From NCBI RefSeq assembly GCF_019264445.1, contig NZ_JAHVAB010000007.1:1-32214 (forward strand): DNA of 32,214 nucleotides, in the 5' to 3' direction. Of the stretch, positions 1 through 7,217 are shown piece by piece (the stretch's first letter is position 1; every line of letters starts with the position of its first letter). The position numbers were made by a program, and so were the translations under genes. The notes under the pieces were generated by a model. The model was given only the letters and a program-made list of their open reading frames with translations. It ran no database searches and was not told where the DNA came from. The DNA comes from Hydrogenophaga sp. Lineage in GTDB: Bacteria > Pseudomonadota > Gammaproteobacteria > Burkholderiales > Burkholderiaceae_C.

Positions 1-1206
1 GTGGTGGCGGCTGGCCTGGGCTATGCCGCCTACTGGGCGCTCGTGCTCAACCATTTCGAAACCACCGACAACGCCTACGTACAGGGCAACGTGGTGCAAG
101 TGACGCCGCAAATGGCGGGCACCGTGGTGGCGATCAACGCCAACGACAACGACCATGTGCAGGCTGGCCAGTGGCTGGTGCGCCTGGACCCGACCGACGC
201 GAAGATCGCACTCGAACAGGCCGAGGCGCAGCTCGCGCAAACCGTGCGCGAAGTGCGCACGCTCTACGCCAACAACCGCACCCAGGGCGCGCAGATCGCC
301 CTGCGCGAAGCCGACCTGGCCCGCGCGCAGGCCGACCTGCAGCGCCTGCAGGACGACGTGACGCGCCGCCAGCCGCTGGTGGCCTCGGGCGCGGTGGGGC
401 AGGAAGAGTTCAAGCACGCCACGGCGCAGCTGGCGGCTGCGCGCAGCAGCGCCGAAGCCGCACGCGCAGCGGTGCTGGCCGCGCGCGAGCAGCTGGCGTC
501 CAGCCAGAGCCTGACCGAAGGCATTGCGGTGGACCAACACCCCAACGTGCTGCGCGCCTCGGCCCGCGTGCGAGAGGCCTATGTGGCGCTGCAGCGCGCC
601 GAGTTGCAGGCGCCGGTGGCGGGCTACGTGGCGCGCCGCAACGTGCAGCTGGGCCAGCGCGTGCCGGCGGGCTCGCCGCTGCTGTCGGTGATCGCACTCG
701 ACCAGGTCTGGGTGGATGCCAACTTCAAGGAAAGCCAGCTCAAGAACCTGCGCATCGGCCAGCCGGTGGAGCTCAGTGCCGACGTGTACGGCAAGAACGT
801 GAAGTACCACGGCACCATCGACGGCCTGGGCGCGGGCACGGGGGCGGCGTTTGCGCTGCTGCCGGCGCAGAACGCCACCGGCAACTGGATCAAGGTGGTG
901 CAGCGCGTGCCGGTGCGCGTGCGCCTGGACGCCAAGGAACTGGTGGACCACCCGCTGCGCCTGGGCCTGTCGATGGAAGCGCGTGTGGACGTGAGCCAGA
1001 CCGATGGCCGCATGCTCGCCGATGCCGCCACCGCGCCGCAAGAAGTGCAAACCAACGTGTTCGAGCAGGACAACCGCGAAGCCGATGCCCGCGTGCGCCA
1101 GATCATCGGCCAGCACAGCGGTGCGGGCGCTGCGCGCACGGCGGTGTCGCGCGCGGGCAACCTGCCTGCGGCACCGGCAGCCGGTGCGCTGGCCTTGGCC
1201 CACTGA
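1..1206 (+). CDS. emrA: EmrA-type membrane fusion protein (HlyD family), 5'-truncated by the window edge
   Basis: Periplasmic adaptor of a tripartite drug efflux pump, linking an inner-membrane MFS pump to an outer-membrane channel. The visible 401 residues start inside the N-terminal membrane helix and run into the HFETTDNAYVQGN motif typical of EmrA. A biotinyl-lipoyl half-domain follows, then a long alpha-helical coiled-coil hairpin (about residues 60-190, rich in Ala, Arg, Gln and Glu), the second lipoyl half (AELQAPVAGYVARRNVQLG) and a beta-barrel section with WVDANFKESQLKNLRIGQPV and LLPAQNATGNWIKVVQR, both hallmark EmrA strings. EmrA proteins normally have some 35 cytoplasmic and membrane residues before this point, so the GTG at base 1 is an internal valine codon and the true start lies upstream. 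The stop is 28 bp before emrB, so the two genes are probably cotranscribed. Confidence 0.93.
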   Translation: MVAAGLGYAAYWALVLNHFETTDNAYVQGNVVQVTPQMAGTVVAINANDNDHVQAGQWLVRLDPTDAKIALEQAEAQLAQTVREVRTLYANNRTQGAQIALREADLARAQADLQRLQDDVTRRQPLVASGAVGQEEFKHATAQLAAARSSAEAARAAVLAAREQLASSQSLTEGIAVDQHPNVLRASARVREAYVALQRAELQAPVAGYVARRNVQLGQRVPAGSPLLSVIALDQVWVDANFKESQLKNLRIGQPVELSADVYGKNVKYHGTIDGLGAGTGAAFALLPAQNATGNWIKVVQRVPVRVRLDAKELVDHPLRLGLSMEARVDVSQTDGRMLADAATAPQEVQTNVFEQDNREADARVRQIIGQHSGAGAARTAVSRAGNLPAAPAAGALALAH

Positions 1207-1234
1207 GCGCGCGCTGACCGCACGCTGAACGACC

Positions 1235-2848
1235 ATGGCCCACAGCCCAACCCTGAACGCGTCGGACGCTCTGCCCGACGCGCCCACACCACCGCCGCCG
1301 CCACCCGCCGCGCCCGTGGCGTTCGAGCCGCTCAAGGGTTCACAGCTGGTGCTGGGCACCATCGCCCTGTCGCTGGCCACGTTCATGAACGTGCTCGACA
1401 CCTCGATTGCCAACGTGTCGATTCCCGCCATCGCGGGCGACATGGGCGTGAGCCCCGCGCAGGGCACCTGGGTCATCACCTCGTTTGCGGTGGCCAATGC
1501 GATCTCGGTGCCACTCACCGGCTGGCTCACGCAGCGCTTCGGGCAGGTGCGCCTGTTCACCATGAGCGTGCTGCTGTTTGTGGTGGCGTCGTGGCTGTGC
1601 GGGCTGGCGCCCAACATCGGCACGCTGATCGCGTTTCGCGTGCTGCAAGGTCTGGTGGCCGGCCCGATGATTCCGCTCTCGCAAACGCTGCTGCTGGCGA
1701 GCTACCCGCGCGCCAAGGCGGGCACGGCCATGGCCATGTGGGGTATGACGGTGCTGGTGGCGCCGGTGGCCGGGCCGCTGCTGGGTGGCTGGATCACCGA
1801 CAACATTTCGTGGCCGTGGATCTTCTACATCAACATCCCGGTGGGCCTGGGCGCAGCCGCGCTCACATGGTCGATCTACCGCACCCGCGACCCGGGCCCG
1901 CGCCGCGTGCCGCTGGACGTGGTGGGCCTGGTGCTGCTGGTGCTGTTTGTGGGCGCCATGCAGATCATGATCGACATGGGCAAGGAGCTGGACTGGTTCG
2001 AGTCGGGCGAGATCATCGCGCTGACGGTCGTGTCGGTGGTGAGCTTTGCGTTCTTCCTCGCCTGGGAGCTCACCGACAAGCACCCCATCGTGGAGGTGCG
2101 CCTTTTTGCGCGGCGCAACTTCGTGGCCGGCACGGTGTCGCTGTCCATCGCCTACGGCCTGTTTTTTGGCAACGTGGTGCTGCTGCCGCTGTGGCTGCAG
2201 CAGCACATGGGCTACACGGCCACCTGGGCGGGCCTGGCCACCGCGCCGGTGGGGCTTCTGGCGATCGTGCTCTCGCCGTGGGTGGGCAAGAACGTTGGCC
2301 GCATCGACCCGCGCAAGCTCGCCACCGTGGCCTTTGTCGGCTTCGCGGTGGTGCTGTGGATGCGCTCGCACTTCAACACCCAGGCCGACTTCATGACCAT
2401 CCTGATCCCCACGGTGTTGCAGGGCGCGGCCATGGCGTTCTTCTTCATTCCGCTGCAGGCCATCGTGTTCTCGGGCCTCACGCCGCAGCAGACGCCGTCG
2501 GCCGCCGGGTTGTCCAACTTCGTGCGCATCACGGCGGGCGCGGTGGGCACCTCGCTCTTCACCACGCTGTGGGAGAGCCGCGCCGCGCTGCACCATGCGC
2601 AGCTGACGGAGGCCATCCACACCGGCAGCGCCACGGCCATGGCCACGCTGGACCAGCTCATGGGCAGCGGCATGAGCCGCGAACAGGCGCTCGCCAGCAT
2701 CGACCGCACGATCAACCAGCAGGCCTACACCCTGGCCGTGACGGACCTGTTCTACCTCTCGGCGGCGCTGTTCTTCCTGCTGGTGGTGGTGATCTGGTTC
2801 GCACGGCCCGCGCAAGGCGGTGCGGTGGACGCGGGCGGGGCGCATTGA
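1235..2848 (+). CDS. emrB: EmrB/QacA-type MFS drug:H+ antiporter (DHA2 family, 14 TM)
   Basis: Inner-membrane proton-driven exporter of hydrophobic drugs and detergents, working with the EmrA adaptor encoded just upstream. It has 537 residues, slightly longer than usual because of a Pro/Ala-rich cytoplasmic N-terminal tail (residues 1-32, with a run of prolines). Visible DHA2 signatures are LDTSIANVSIPAIAG in TM1 (motif D1), TGWLTQRFGQVRLF (motif A) and APVAGPLLGGWITD in TM5 (motif C, the antiporter motif), followed by SWPWIFYINIPVG. The ATG follows the emrA stop by 28 bp. The stop codon directly abuts a three-hairpin repeat. Substrate cannot be read from sequence. Confidence 0.95.
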   Translation: MAHSPTLNASDALPDAPTPPPPPPAAPVAFEPLKGSQLVLGTIALSLATFMNVLDTSIANVSIPAIAGDMGVSPAQGTWVITSFAVANAISVPLTGWLTQRFGQVRLFTMSVLLFVVASWLCGLAPNIGTLIAFRVLQGLVAGPMIPLSQTLLLASYPRAKAGTAMAMWGMTVLVAPVAGPLLGGWITDNISWPWIFYINIPVGLGAAALTWSIYRTRDPGPRRVPLDVVGLVLLVLFVGAMQIMIDMGKELDWFESGEIIALTVVSVVSFAFFLAWELTDKHPIVEVRLFARRNFVAGTVSLSIAYGLFFGNVVLLPLWLQQHMGYTATWAGLATAPVGLLAIVLSPWVGKNVGRIDPRKLATVAFVGFAVVLWMRSHFNTQADFMTILIPTVLQGAAMAFFFIPLQAIVFSGLTPQQTPSAAGLSNFVRITAGAVGTSLFTTLWESRAALHHAQLTEAIHTGSATAMATLDQLMGSGMSREQALASIDRTINQQAYTLAVTDLFYLSAALFFLLVVVIWFARPAQGGAVDAGGAH

Positions 2849-2957
2849 TTCGGGGCTCCCCCCTGCGCCGCTGTGCGGCTTGCCCCCTCTGTGGCGCGCC
2901 TTCGGCGCTTCGAGGGGGGACGGCGCGTTGGGCCGGCATAGCCGGACCCTCCGCGCC
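2849..2957 (+). repeat. Three-hairpin post-stop repeat, copy A
   Basis: Begins at the base after the emrB stop codon. Hairpin 0 pairs GCCGC (2867-2871) with GCGGC (2875-2879). Hairpin 1 pairs CCCCCTC (2883-2889) with GAGGGGG (from 2912) and encloses GCGCC-TTC-GGCGC (2896-2908). Hairpin 2 has an outer stem GGCGCG (2922-2927) with CGCGCC (2952-2957) around GGGCCGGC-ATA-GCCGGACCC (2930-2949). Copy C at 28283-28392 is almost identical through hairpin 1 but has a different, still complementary, outer stem on hairpin 2. There is no T-run, so it is not a classical intrinsic terminator. Bases 2958-3034 between the repeat and the next gene hold only a short CCCCTTGGGG palindrome. Confidence 0.9.
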
Positions 2958-3034
2958 CCTTGGGGGGACGCTCCCTCTCGTGTCGCTACCATGTTCCTGC
3001 ACCCGACTGGTGGTGCGTCAGCGGGAGTTTTCAC

Positions 3035-3379
3035 ATGGGCTGGTTTTCCAAAAGCAAGGACGGTTTTTTTCTCAGCACCACCTTGCCCGAGGGCATTGAG
3101 CGCTCGCAGTACCTGGGCATCGTGCACGGCGAGGCCATCATTGGTGCCAACATTTTTCGTGACCTGTTCTCGTCGGTGCGCGACGTGGTGGGTGGGCGCG
3201 CCGGTGGCTACGAGCGGGCGCTCTCGGGCGCGCGCGACGCGGCCATGGAAGACCTGATGGAGTCCGCGCGCGAGATGGGCGCCAACGGCGTAATCGGTAT
3301 CGACTTCGACTACGAAGTGCTGGGCGAGACCAACGGGATGATGATGGTCTGCGTGAGCGGTACCGCAGTGCGGTTGTAG
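3035..3379 (+). CDS. YbjQ/UPF0145 family protein (heavy-metal-binding-domain-like)
   Basis: A 114-residue soluble protein of the YbjQ/UPF0145 (DUF74) family, whose members form small homo-oligomers of unknown cellular role and are sometimes labelled heavy-metal-binding on weak grounds. Family features visible are the strand YLGIVHGEAIIGANIFRD, the Gly-rich SSVRDVVGGRAGGYE segment, the helix ALSGARDAAMEDLMESARE, and the closing strands GANGVIGIDFDYEVLG and MMMVCVSGTAV. I chose the ATG at 3035 because GGGAG (3023-3027) lies 7 bp upstream and family similarity starts at once with MGWFSK. A longer in-frame start at 2960 would overlap the repeat region and adds unrelated residues. It is probably transcribed with, or shortly after, emrAB, though the repeat separates them. 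Confidence 0.88.
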   Translation: MGWFSKSKDGFFLSTTLPEGIERSQYLGIVHGEAIIGANIFRDLFSSVRDVVGGRAGGYERALSGARDAAMEDLMESAREMGANGVIGIDFDYEVLGETNGMMMVCVSGTAVRL

Positions 3380-3459
3380 CTCCCCCCGCCGCGCTGCGCG
3401 CGACCCCCCTCCGGGAGGGGGGCGCACCCTTGGGCCGGCGGAGCCGGACCCTTGGGTGC
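3380..3459 (+). repeat. Three-hairpin post-stop repeat, copy B (short form)
   Basis: Starts at the base after the TAG (3377-3379) of the YbjQ-family gene. Hairpin 0 is CGCGC (3390-3394) with GCGCG (3398-3402). Hairpin 1 is CCCCCCTC (3404-3411) with GAGGGGGG (3415-3422) and a 3-nt loop; it lacks the inner GCGCC hairpin of copies A and C. Hairpin 2 has the outer stem GCACCC (3424-3429) with GGGTGC (3454-3459) around GGGCCGGC-GGA-GCCGGACCC (3432-3451). The order of hairpins and the core of hairpin 2 match copies A and C, while the stems of hairpins 0 and 2 differ in sequence but remain paired. It also lies 36 bp from the 3' end of the convergent glutathione S-transferase gene. Confidence 0.85.
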
Positions 3460-3495
3460 CCTGGATGAAGGCACGTGCTCCGTCAGCGTTGGTCT

Positions 3496-4101
3496 TCAGG
3501 CGTCGATCTGCATGGAAGGGCGTGCCTGCACTTGCTGCAGCCAGGCGGTGACGTGCGGGTGCTTCTGCACCGGTGCGCCCAGGTAGGCGCTGTAGCCGAT
3601 CACCGAGGCCACGATGAGGTCTGCGAGCGAGTACGACGCGCCGAGGATGAAGGGCCGCTCGGCCAGGCGTGTGTCGAGCAGGGCCAGCAGTTCGTCCATG
3701 GCTTTGTGGCCTGCGCTGCTGTGCGGGTCGTCAGGCTGGCCCAGGTGGCGGGCGGCTTCCACGCGCAGCATCTGCGCGCCGTAGGTCACGTAAGACCAGG
3801 TGCTCCAGGCCATGGCCTGCAGGCGTTCGGGGGTGCCTTCGGCGGGCCACAGGCCTTGCTGCACACCATAGGTTTCGCCCAGCCACATCTCGATGGCGAG
3901 CGCTTCAAACATGGGTGCGCCGTCCACCGTGAGCGTGGGCACCTTGCCGTTGGGGTTGAGGGCGAGGTAGTCGGGTCGGCGCTGCTCGCCCTGGGTGATG
4001 TCGATCTTCACGCGCTCATGCGCGACGCCGAGCTCGGCGAGCGCGCAGGCCACGGGCGTGGCGCTGGACATGGGGTGCCAGTACAAAACAATGCGGGACA
4101 T
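3496..4101 (-). CDS. Glutathione S-transferase family protein
   Basis: Cytosolic GST-fold protein of 201 residues, typical length. The N-terminal thioredoxin-like domain (about residues 1-80) shows YWHPMSSATPVACALAELG, the cis-proline segment NPNGKVPTLTVDG and the glutathione-contacting FEALAIEMWL. The all-helical C-terminal domain (about 90-195) contains the conserved hairpin ILGASYSLADLIVASVIGY, matching the GST N-capping/Asp motif. A Ser is available near residue 12 for glutathione activation. The start is supported by a perfect AGGAGG, 5 bp upstream of the ATG. It is divergent from the WYL regulator gene at 4215, which may control it through the palindrome between them. The substrate is unknown; it could serve detoxification or a dehalogenation/isomerisation role. 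Confidence 0.92.
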   Translation of the reverse strand: MSRIVLYWHPMSSATPVACALAELGVAHERVKIDITQGEQRRPDYLALNPNGKVPTLTVDGAPMFEALAIEMWLGETYGVQQGLWPAEGTPERLQAMAWSTWSYVTYGAQMLRVEAARHLGQPDDPHSSAGHKAMDELLALLDTRLAERPFILGASYSLADLIVASVIGYSAYLGAPVQKHPHVTAWLQQVQARPSMQIDA

Positions 4102-4132
4102 GGGGGCCTCCTGTGACGGGTTGAAGTGCGCG

Positions 4133-4147
4133 CCGGCACCGTGCCGG
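4133..4147. promoter_or_regulatory. Palindrome in the GST / WYL-regulator divergent promoter region
   Basis: CCGGCAC-C-GTGCCGG is a perfect 7+1+7 inverted repeat. It sits 32 bp before the GST start codon and 68 bp before the regulator start codon, where an operator for a dimeric regulator would be expected. It could act on both genes. Function is inferred from position only; GC-rich palindromes also arise by chance in DNA of this composition. Confidence 0.4.
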
Positions 4148-4214
4148 ACGCGTGGGGCGAATGTCGCGCCAATTGCGGACGGTTTCAGGCCTCAACAGGC
4201 GATAGAGTGGCGCC

Positions 4215-5186
4215 ATGTTGTCCTCTTCTTCCAGGTTGCTGCGGGTGCTGTCGCTCCTGCAGACGCGCAGCCACTGGGCTGGCGCCGAACTCGCCGCGCG
4301 GCTGGAGGTGCACCCGCGCACCCTGCGCCGCGACATCGACCGCCTGCGCCAGTTGGGCTACCCCATCCACGCCAGCAGCGGTGTGGCGGGCGGCTATGCG
4401 TTTCGGGCCGGGCAGTCGTTGCCGCCGCTCCTGCTCGATGACGAGGAGGCGCTGGCTGTGGCCATTGCCCTGCAGATTGCGGCGGCGGGCACGGTGAGCG
4501 GCGTGGAGGAGAGCTCGTTGCGCGCGCTGGTCAAGCTGGAGCAGGTGATGCCCGCGCGCCTGCGCCAGCGCACCGACGCGCTGCGCTCGGCGATCCTGCC
4601 CATGCAGCGCATCGGGCCGACGGTCAACGCGGGTGTGCTCGCGACACTCGCCACGGCGTGTCGCGACCAGCTGCAGGTCGGGTTTGCCTACCGCGACGTG
4701 AAAGGCCGCAGCAGCACGCGCACCGTGGAGCCCCAGGGCCTCGTGCACACCGGCAGCCGCTGGTACCTCGTGGCCTGGGACCCGGCGCGCAGCGACTGGC
4801 GCACCTTCCGCATCGACCGCGTGGAGGGCGAGCCCGTGAATGGCGCGCACTTTGCGCCGCGCGCCGGCCCGGTCGGTGGCGACCTGCGCGCCTACGTGGC
4901 AGGCGCGATGGCGGTGGACATCCAGGGCGAAGAGGCGAGGGTGGTGCTGCACCAGCCGCTGGCCGTGATGGCGCCGCGCATCCCGCCTGCGGCCGCGCTG
5001 CTTGAAGCGATGGATGCCACGCGCTGCCTGATGCGCTGCCCCGCGCACCAGCTGGACTGGCTGGTGTACTGGCTGATGTCGCTGGACGTGGAGTTCGAGG
5101 CCTTGGGGCCGCCTGCGCTCATCGACCGATTGCGCGCGGCGGGCGAGCGGCTGGCGCGGGCGCTCGCTTCCGCTGGCTCGCACTAG
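4215..5186 (+). CDS. YafY-type transcriptional regulator (HTH-11 plus WYL domain)
   Basis: DNA-binding regulator of 323 residues, the usual length. The N-terminal winged HTH (about residues 5-60) reads SRLLRVLSLLQTRSHWAGAELAARLEVHPRTLRRDIDRL with wing GYPIHASSGVAGGY. The central WYL domain (about 135-215) carries the diagnostic SRWYLVAWDPARSDWRTFRIDRVEG, and the C-terminus has a WCX-like extension (about 230-320). WYL domains bind small ligands or nucleic acid ends and modulate the HTH. Members commonly regulate an adjacent divergent gene, here the GST. The ATG at 4215 gives the full HTH. The stop codon lies in a CTAG shared with the stop of the convergent gene on the other strand, leaving no room for a terminator between them. 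Confidence 0.93.
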   Translation: MLSSSSRLLRVLSLLQTRSHWAGAELAARLEVHPRTLRRDIDRLRQLGYPIHASSGVAGGYAFRAGQSLPPLLLDDEEALAVAIALQIAAAGTVSGVEESSLRALVKLEQVMPARLRQRTDALRSAILPMQRIGPTVNAGVLATLATACRDQLQVGFAYRDVKGRSSTRTVEPQGLVHTGSRWYLVAWDPARSDWRTFRIDRVEGEPVNGAHFAPRAGPVGGDLRAYVAGAMAVDIQGEEARVVLHQPLAVMAPRIPPAAALLEAMDATRCLMRCPAHQLDWLVYWLMSLDVEFEALGPPALIDRLRAAGERLARALASAGSH

Positions 5187-5522
5187 GGCAAGCGCTGCAA
5201 ATGGCGGAACTGCGTGGCCATGCTCACGTCGTTTCCGTTTTCCCGGCGCACATAGGCCAGCAGATCGCCTGTCGAGAAAGCCACCTCGTCAAACACAAAG
5301 GGTGTGGTGACCAGGAACACCTCCCAGGCTTCCACGTGCTGCGCCACGTCCGTGCGCGCGGGCGTCCACGCGTCCGACGTCCGTCATCGCCCAGGTCGAG
5401 ACCTTCGGGCGGCGGCGGGCCACCTCCAGATCGTCTGCCCGCAAGAATGGGCAAGAGGCCGCTTGCCCGGCCAGCAACCACAACCCCGGGAGCAGGCATC
5501 GCAAGACCGCGACGGCCCTCAT
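5183..5522 (-). pseudogene. Small predicted exported protein, disrupted by a frameshift
   Basis: The 340-bp interval is one base off a multiple of three. The ATG at 5522 sits in an ATGA overlap with the stop of the upstream gene. It opens a signal-peptide-like stretch MRAVAVLRCLLPGLWLLAG, reads sensibly to about WAMTDV, and then continues as an implausible Gly/Arg/His tail to a stop at 5289. A neighbouring frame of the same strand is open from 5383 down to a TAG at 5183-5185 and reads like real protein, with AWEVFLVTTPFVFDEVAF and GDLLAYVRRENG. A one-base indel near 5370-5385 would join them into about 112 residues ending in QLRLP-like FRHLQRLP. That fits both neighbours: translational coupling upstream, and a CTAG shared with the convergent stop. 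It could be a true pseudogene, a sequencing error, or less likely programmed frameshifting. Function unknown. Confidence 0.7.
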
Positions 5523-6814
5523 TTGCCGCCAGGCGGCACGTCCGGCACGGTCAGCAGGCCCCGGCACGGGTTGACCCCCGGTTGATTGGATGAGCCGGCG
5601 ATGCGGATATCGGCAACCCGCCAGACGCGCTCCTTGTCCTGCAGCATGACGAACTGCGCTTCGCAACTCGTGCGCACCCCTTGCTCCATCACACGACCGC
5701 TGGGAACGTGCACCAGCGCCGACGAGTTGTCGAAGGACTGGTTGTAGCCGAGGAACTTGAGGTTGCCCGATTGCGTGATCACCGGGGCCCCCATTCGCGC
5801 GGCGACTTCGCTTTCCTCGTAGGCGAGCCACGCCATCACGGCGGCGGCCTCCATGTTGTTGAGCGAGCGCTGGCCGCGCACCTTGGCCGCCGCCTCCACG
5901 AAGGCCTGTTCGGCCTGCATCTTGCGGATCTGCGGCAGGTGTGTCTCGTTGGTCTTCTGCACCGCGTCGTCCATCTGCTTCTGGATGGCGGCGTACTGCG
6001 CTTCGTTGCGGGCTTTGTCCTGAGGGCTGAGTTTCTTCACCCAGAAGCCGGAAGGGTCGGGTCGCTTGCTGCCCTTCCACAGCACGTTCCAGCTGAGGTC
6101 GAGCAAGGCAACGCCCGTCCTGGCTTCGAGTGGATGCACGGTCTCCAGCAAGCCGATCTTTTGCAGCTCGCTGTTGAACCTGTTCACATCCAGCGCGCCC
6201 TGCGACGTGGCGGCCTGCAGCGCCTGGCGCACATCCTCGTCCTGGCAGGCCAGCTTCTGCGCCTTGAGCATCGGCGCGCGGGCGTCTTTTGCCCAAGGGG
6301 TTTCCGCCAGCGGCCGGTTGGACAGGTCGCTCCTGGGCACCGTGTAGCTGCGGGCGGCGATGCGCATGTTGACCGGGTCGTTCCATCGCGCCGGATCGTT
6401 CCAGCCCTCCGCGATCAGGGAGGGACTTTGCGGTTTGCCCTCTTGCCGGGCTCTGGCGGCGTTGCGGGACTCGTTGTAGGTCAGTGCCCGGTATTTGTTG
6501 AGGCACTCGAACTGCAGCTTCAGTTCGCTCCACTCCGGCGCGTTGGCCGATTCGTGAACCACCATCACAGGCATTTCCCAGACGCTCGTTCTGGCCTGTG
6601 CGCCGTTGCCCGTGCCGAGCATCTGGTCCACCTCGGTGCGCTCGGTGGTGCGCGTGATTTCGGCGAAGTAGGCCTCCCGCTGACCGGGCTGCCCCTGCTG
6701 GTGGAAGAGCACCCAGCCCGCCATGGCGCTGGGGCTCAGGGTGGCCAGCAGGCACAGGCCGACGAGCCTGGAGAGTGGGCCCATCGCAGGGCTGCGTTCG
6801 GGCTGGTGCGGCAT
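5519..6814 (-). CDS. Predicted exported protein of unknown function
   Basis: 431 residues; no family recognised. The N-terminus contains a Sec-type signal (PLSRLVGLCLLATLSPSAMA, cleavage expected before GWVLFH at about residue 33), so the product is probably periplasmic or secreted. An internal ATG at 6784 (MGPLSR) would give a more conventional signal peptide; neither start has a strong ribosome-binding site. The middle region (about 255-320) is rich in charged and Gln/Ala residues (AQYAAIQKQMDDAVQKTNE, QIRKMQAEQAFVEAAAK) and is probably helical or coiled coil. The remaining cysteines (FECLN, LACQD, TSCEAQ, NPCRG) could form disulfides. The start follows the lipoprotein gene stop by 3 bp and the stop overlaps the next ATG, so it is the middle gene of a three-gene unit. 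Confidence 0.75.
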   Translation of the reverse strand: MPHQPERSPAMGPLSRLVGLCLLATLSPSAMAGWVLFHQQGQPGQREAYFAEITRTTERTEVDQMLGTGNGAQARTSVWEMPVMVVHESANAPEWSELKLQFECLNKYRALTYNESRNAARARQEGKPQSPSLIAEGWNDPARWNDPVNMRIAARSYTVPRSDLSNRPLAETPWAKDARAPMLKAQKLACQDEDVRQALQAATSQGALDVNRFNSELQKIGLLETVHPLEARTGVALLDLSWNVLWKGSKRPDPSGFWVKKLSPQDKARNEAQYAAIQKQMDDAVQKTNETHLPQIRKMQAEQAFVEAAAKVRGQRSLNNMEAAAVMAWLAYEESEVAARMGAPVITQSGNLKFLGYNQSFDNSSALVHVPSGRVMEQGVRTSCEAQFVMLQDKERVWRVADIRIAGSSNQPGVNPCRGLLTVPDVPPGGK

Positions 6815-6817
6815 GGG

Positions 6818-7117
6818 TCAGCTGCCCTTGCGCTTGCAGTTCGGCGGGTTGGTCATGCCGAAGCTCAGGAGGTTGCCGCCGTTGATGACGCAGTTGTATT
6901 CCTTGCCATCGCGCGCCTTGACGGCATAGAACGTGTTGGTGCCTTCGGTGCGGCGGTTGAGCAGCGACAGATCGCCGGGCGACAGGCCGATCGAGCCTGC
7001 CGCTTCCGTCTTGAGGCGGTCGTCGGAGAGGCTGTTGGTGGAGCTGGCAATGCTGCCGCAGCCACTGAGCGTGAAGAGCGCGGCCAGCGCGATGGTGAGG
7101 GTGTTGGTTTGAACCAT
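6818..7117 (-). CDS. Small predicted lipoprotein of unknown function
   Basis: 99 residues. The N-terminus MVQTNTLTIALAALFTLSGCG is a lipoprotein signal peptide with lipobox L-S-G-C, so the mature protein begins at Cys20 and should be membrane anchored. The mature part is short and ends YNCVINGGNLLSFGMTNPPNCKRKGS, with two cysteines that could pair. The ATG at 7117 is preferred because AGGA lies 9 bp upstream; the in-frame ATG at 7126 overlaps its own Shine-Dalgarno. First gene of the unit with 5519-6814 and the frameshifted gene, behind a promoter module at 7151-7199. No family recognised. Confidence 0.8.
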   Translation of the reverse strand: MVQTNTLTIALAALFTLSGCGSIASSTNSLSDDRLKTEAAGSIGLSPGDLSLLNRRTEGTNTFYAVKARDGKEYNCVINGGNLLSFGMTNPPNCKRKGS

Positions 7118-7150
7118 TCGAATCATTCCTGAAGTGGTGGAAACGGATTC

Positions 7151-7199
7151 GATGGTAGGCAGCGGGTGCGCGCGTTTGAATAGACCCAAAGGGCAGGTG
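7151..7199 (-). promoter_or_regulatory. Promoter module 1, near-identical to that at 8350-8398
   Basis: On the minus strand the conserved block CCCTTTGGGTCTATTC (part of 7178-7199) is followed after a 14-nt divergent spacer by GCTGCCTACCATC (7151-7163). TACCAT (7152-7157) is a plausible -10 that would give a leader of about 27 nt to the lipoprotein start at 7117. The upstream block then lies around -35 to -57, where a class II activator binds. There is no good -35 hexamer, as expected of an activator-dependent promoter. Identity to module 2 is 13/13 in the downstream block and 21/22 in the upstream block, with the same spacing. Confidence 0.65.
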
Positions 7200-7217
7200 A
7201 GGGATGCCGGTCAACGC

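Noticed and set aside
1..3. GTG at the first base as the emrA start codon
   Set aside because: It falls inside the N-terminal membrane helix; EmrA proteins have some 35 residues before this point, so the gene is simply cut by the window edge.
5224..5499. A 91-codon open frame on the minus strand at the frameshifted gene
   Set aside because: It is the third frame, rich in Gly, Arg and Pro, and lacks the signal peptide and the gene boundaries that fit the neighbours.
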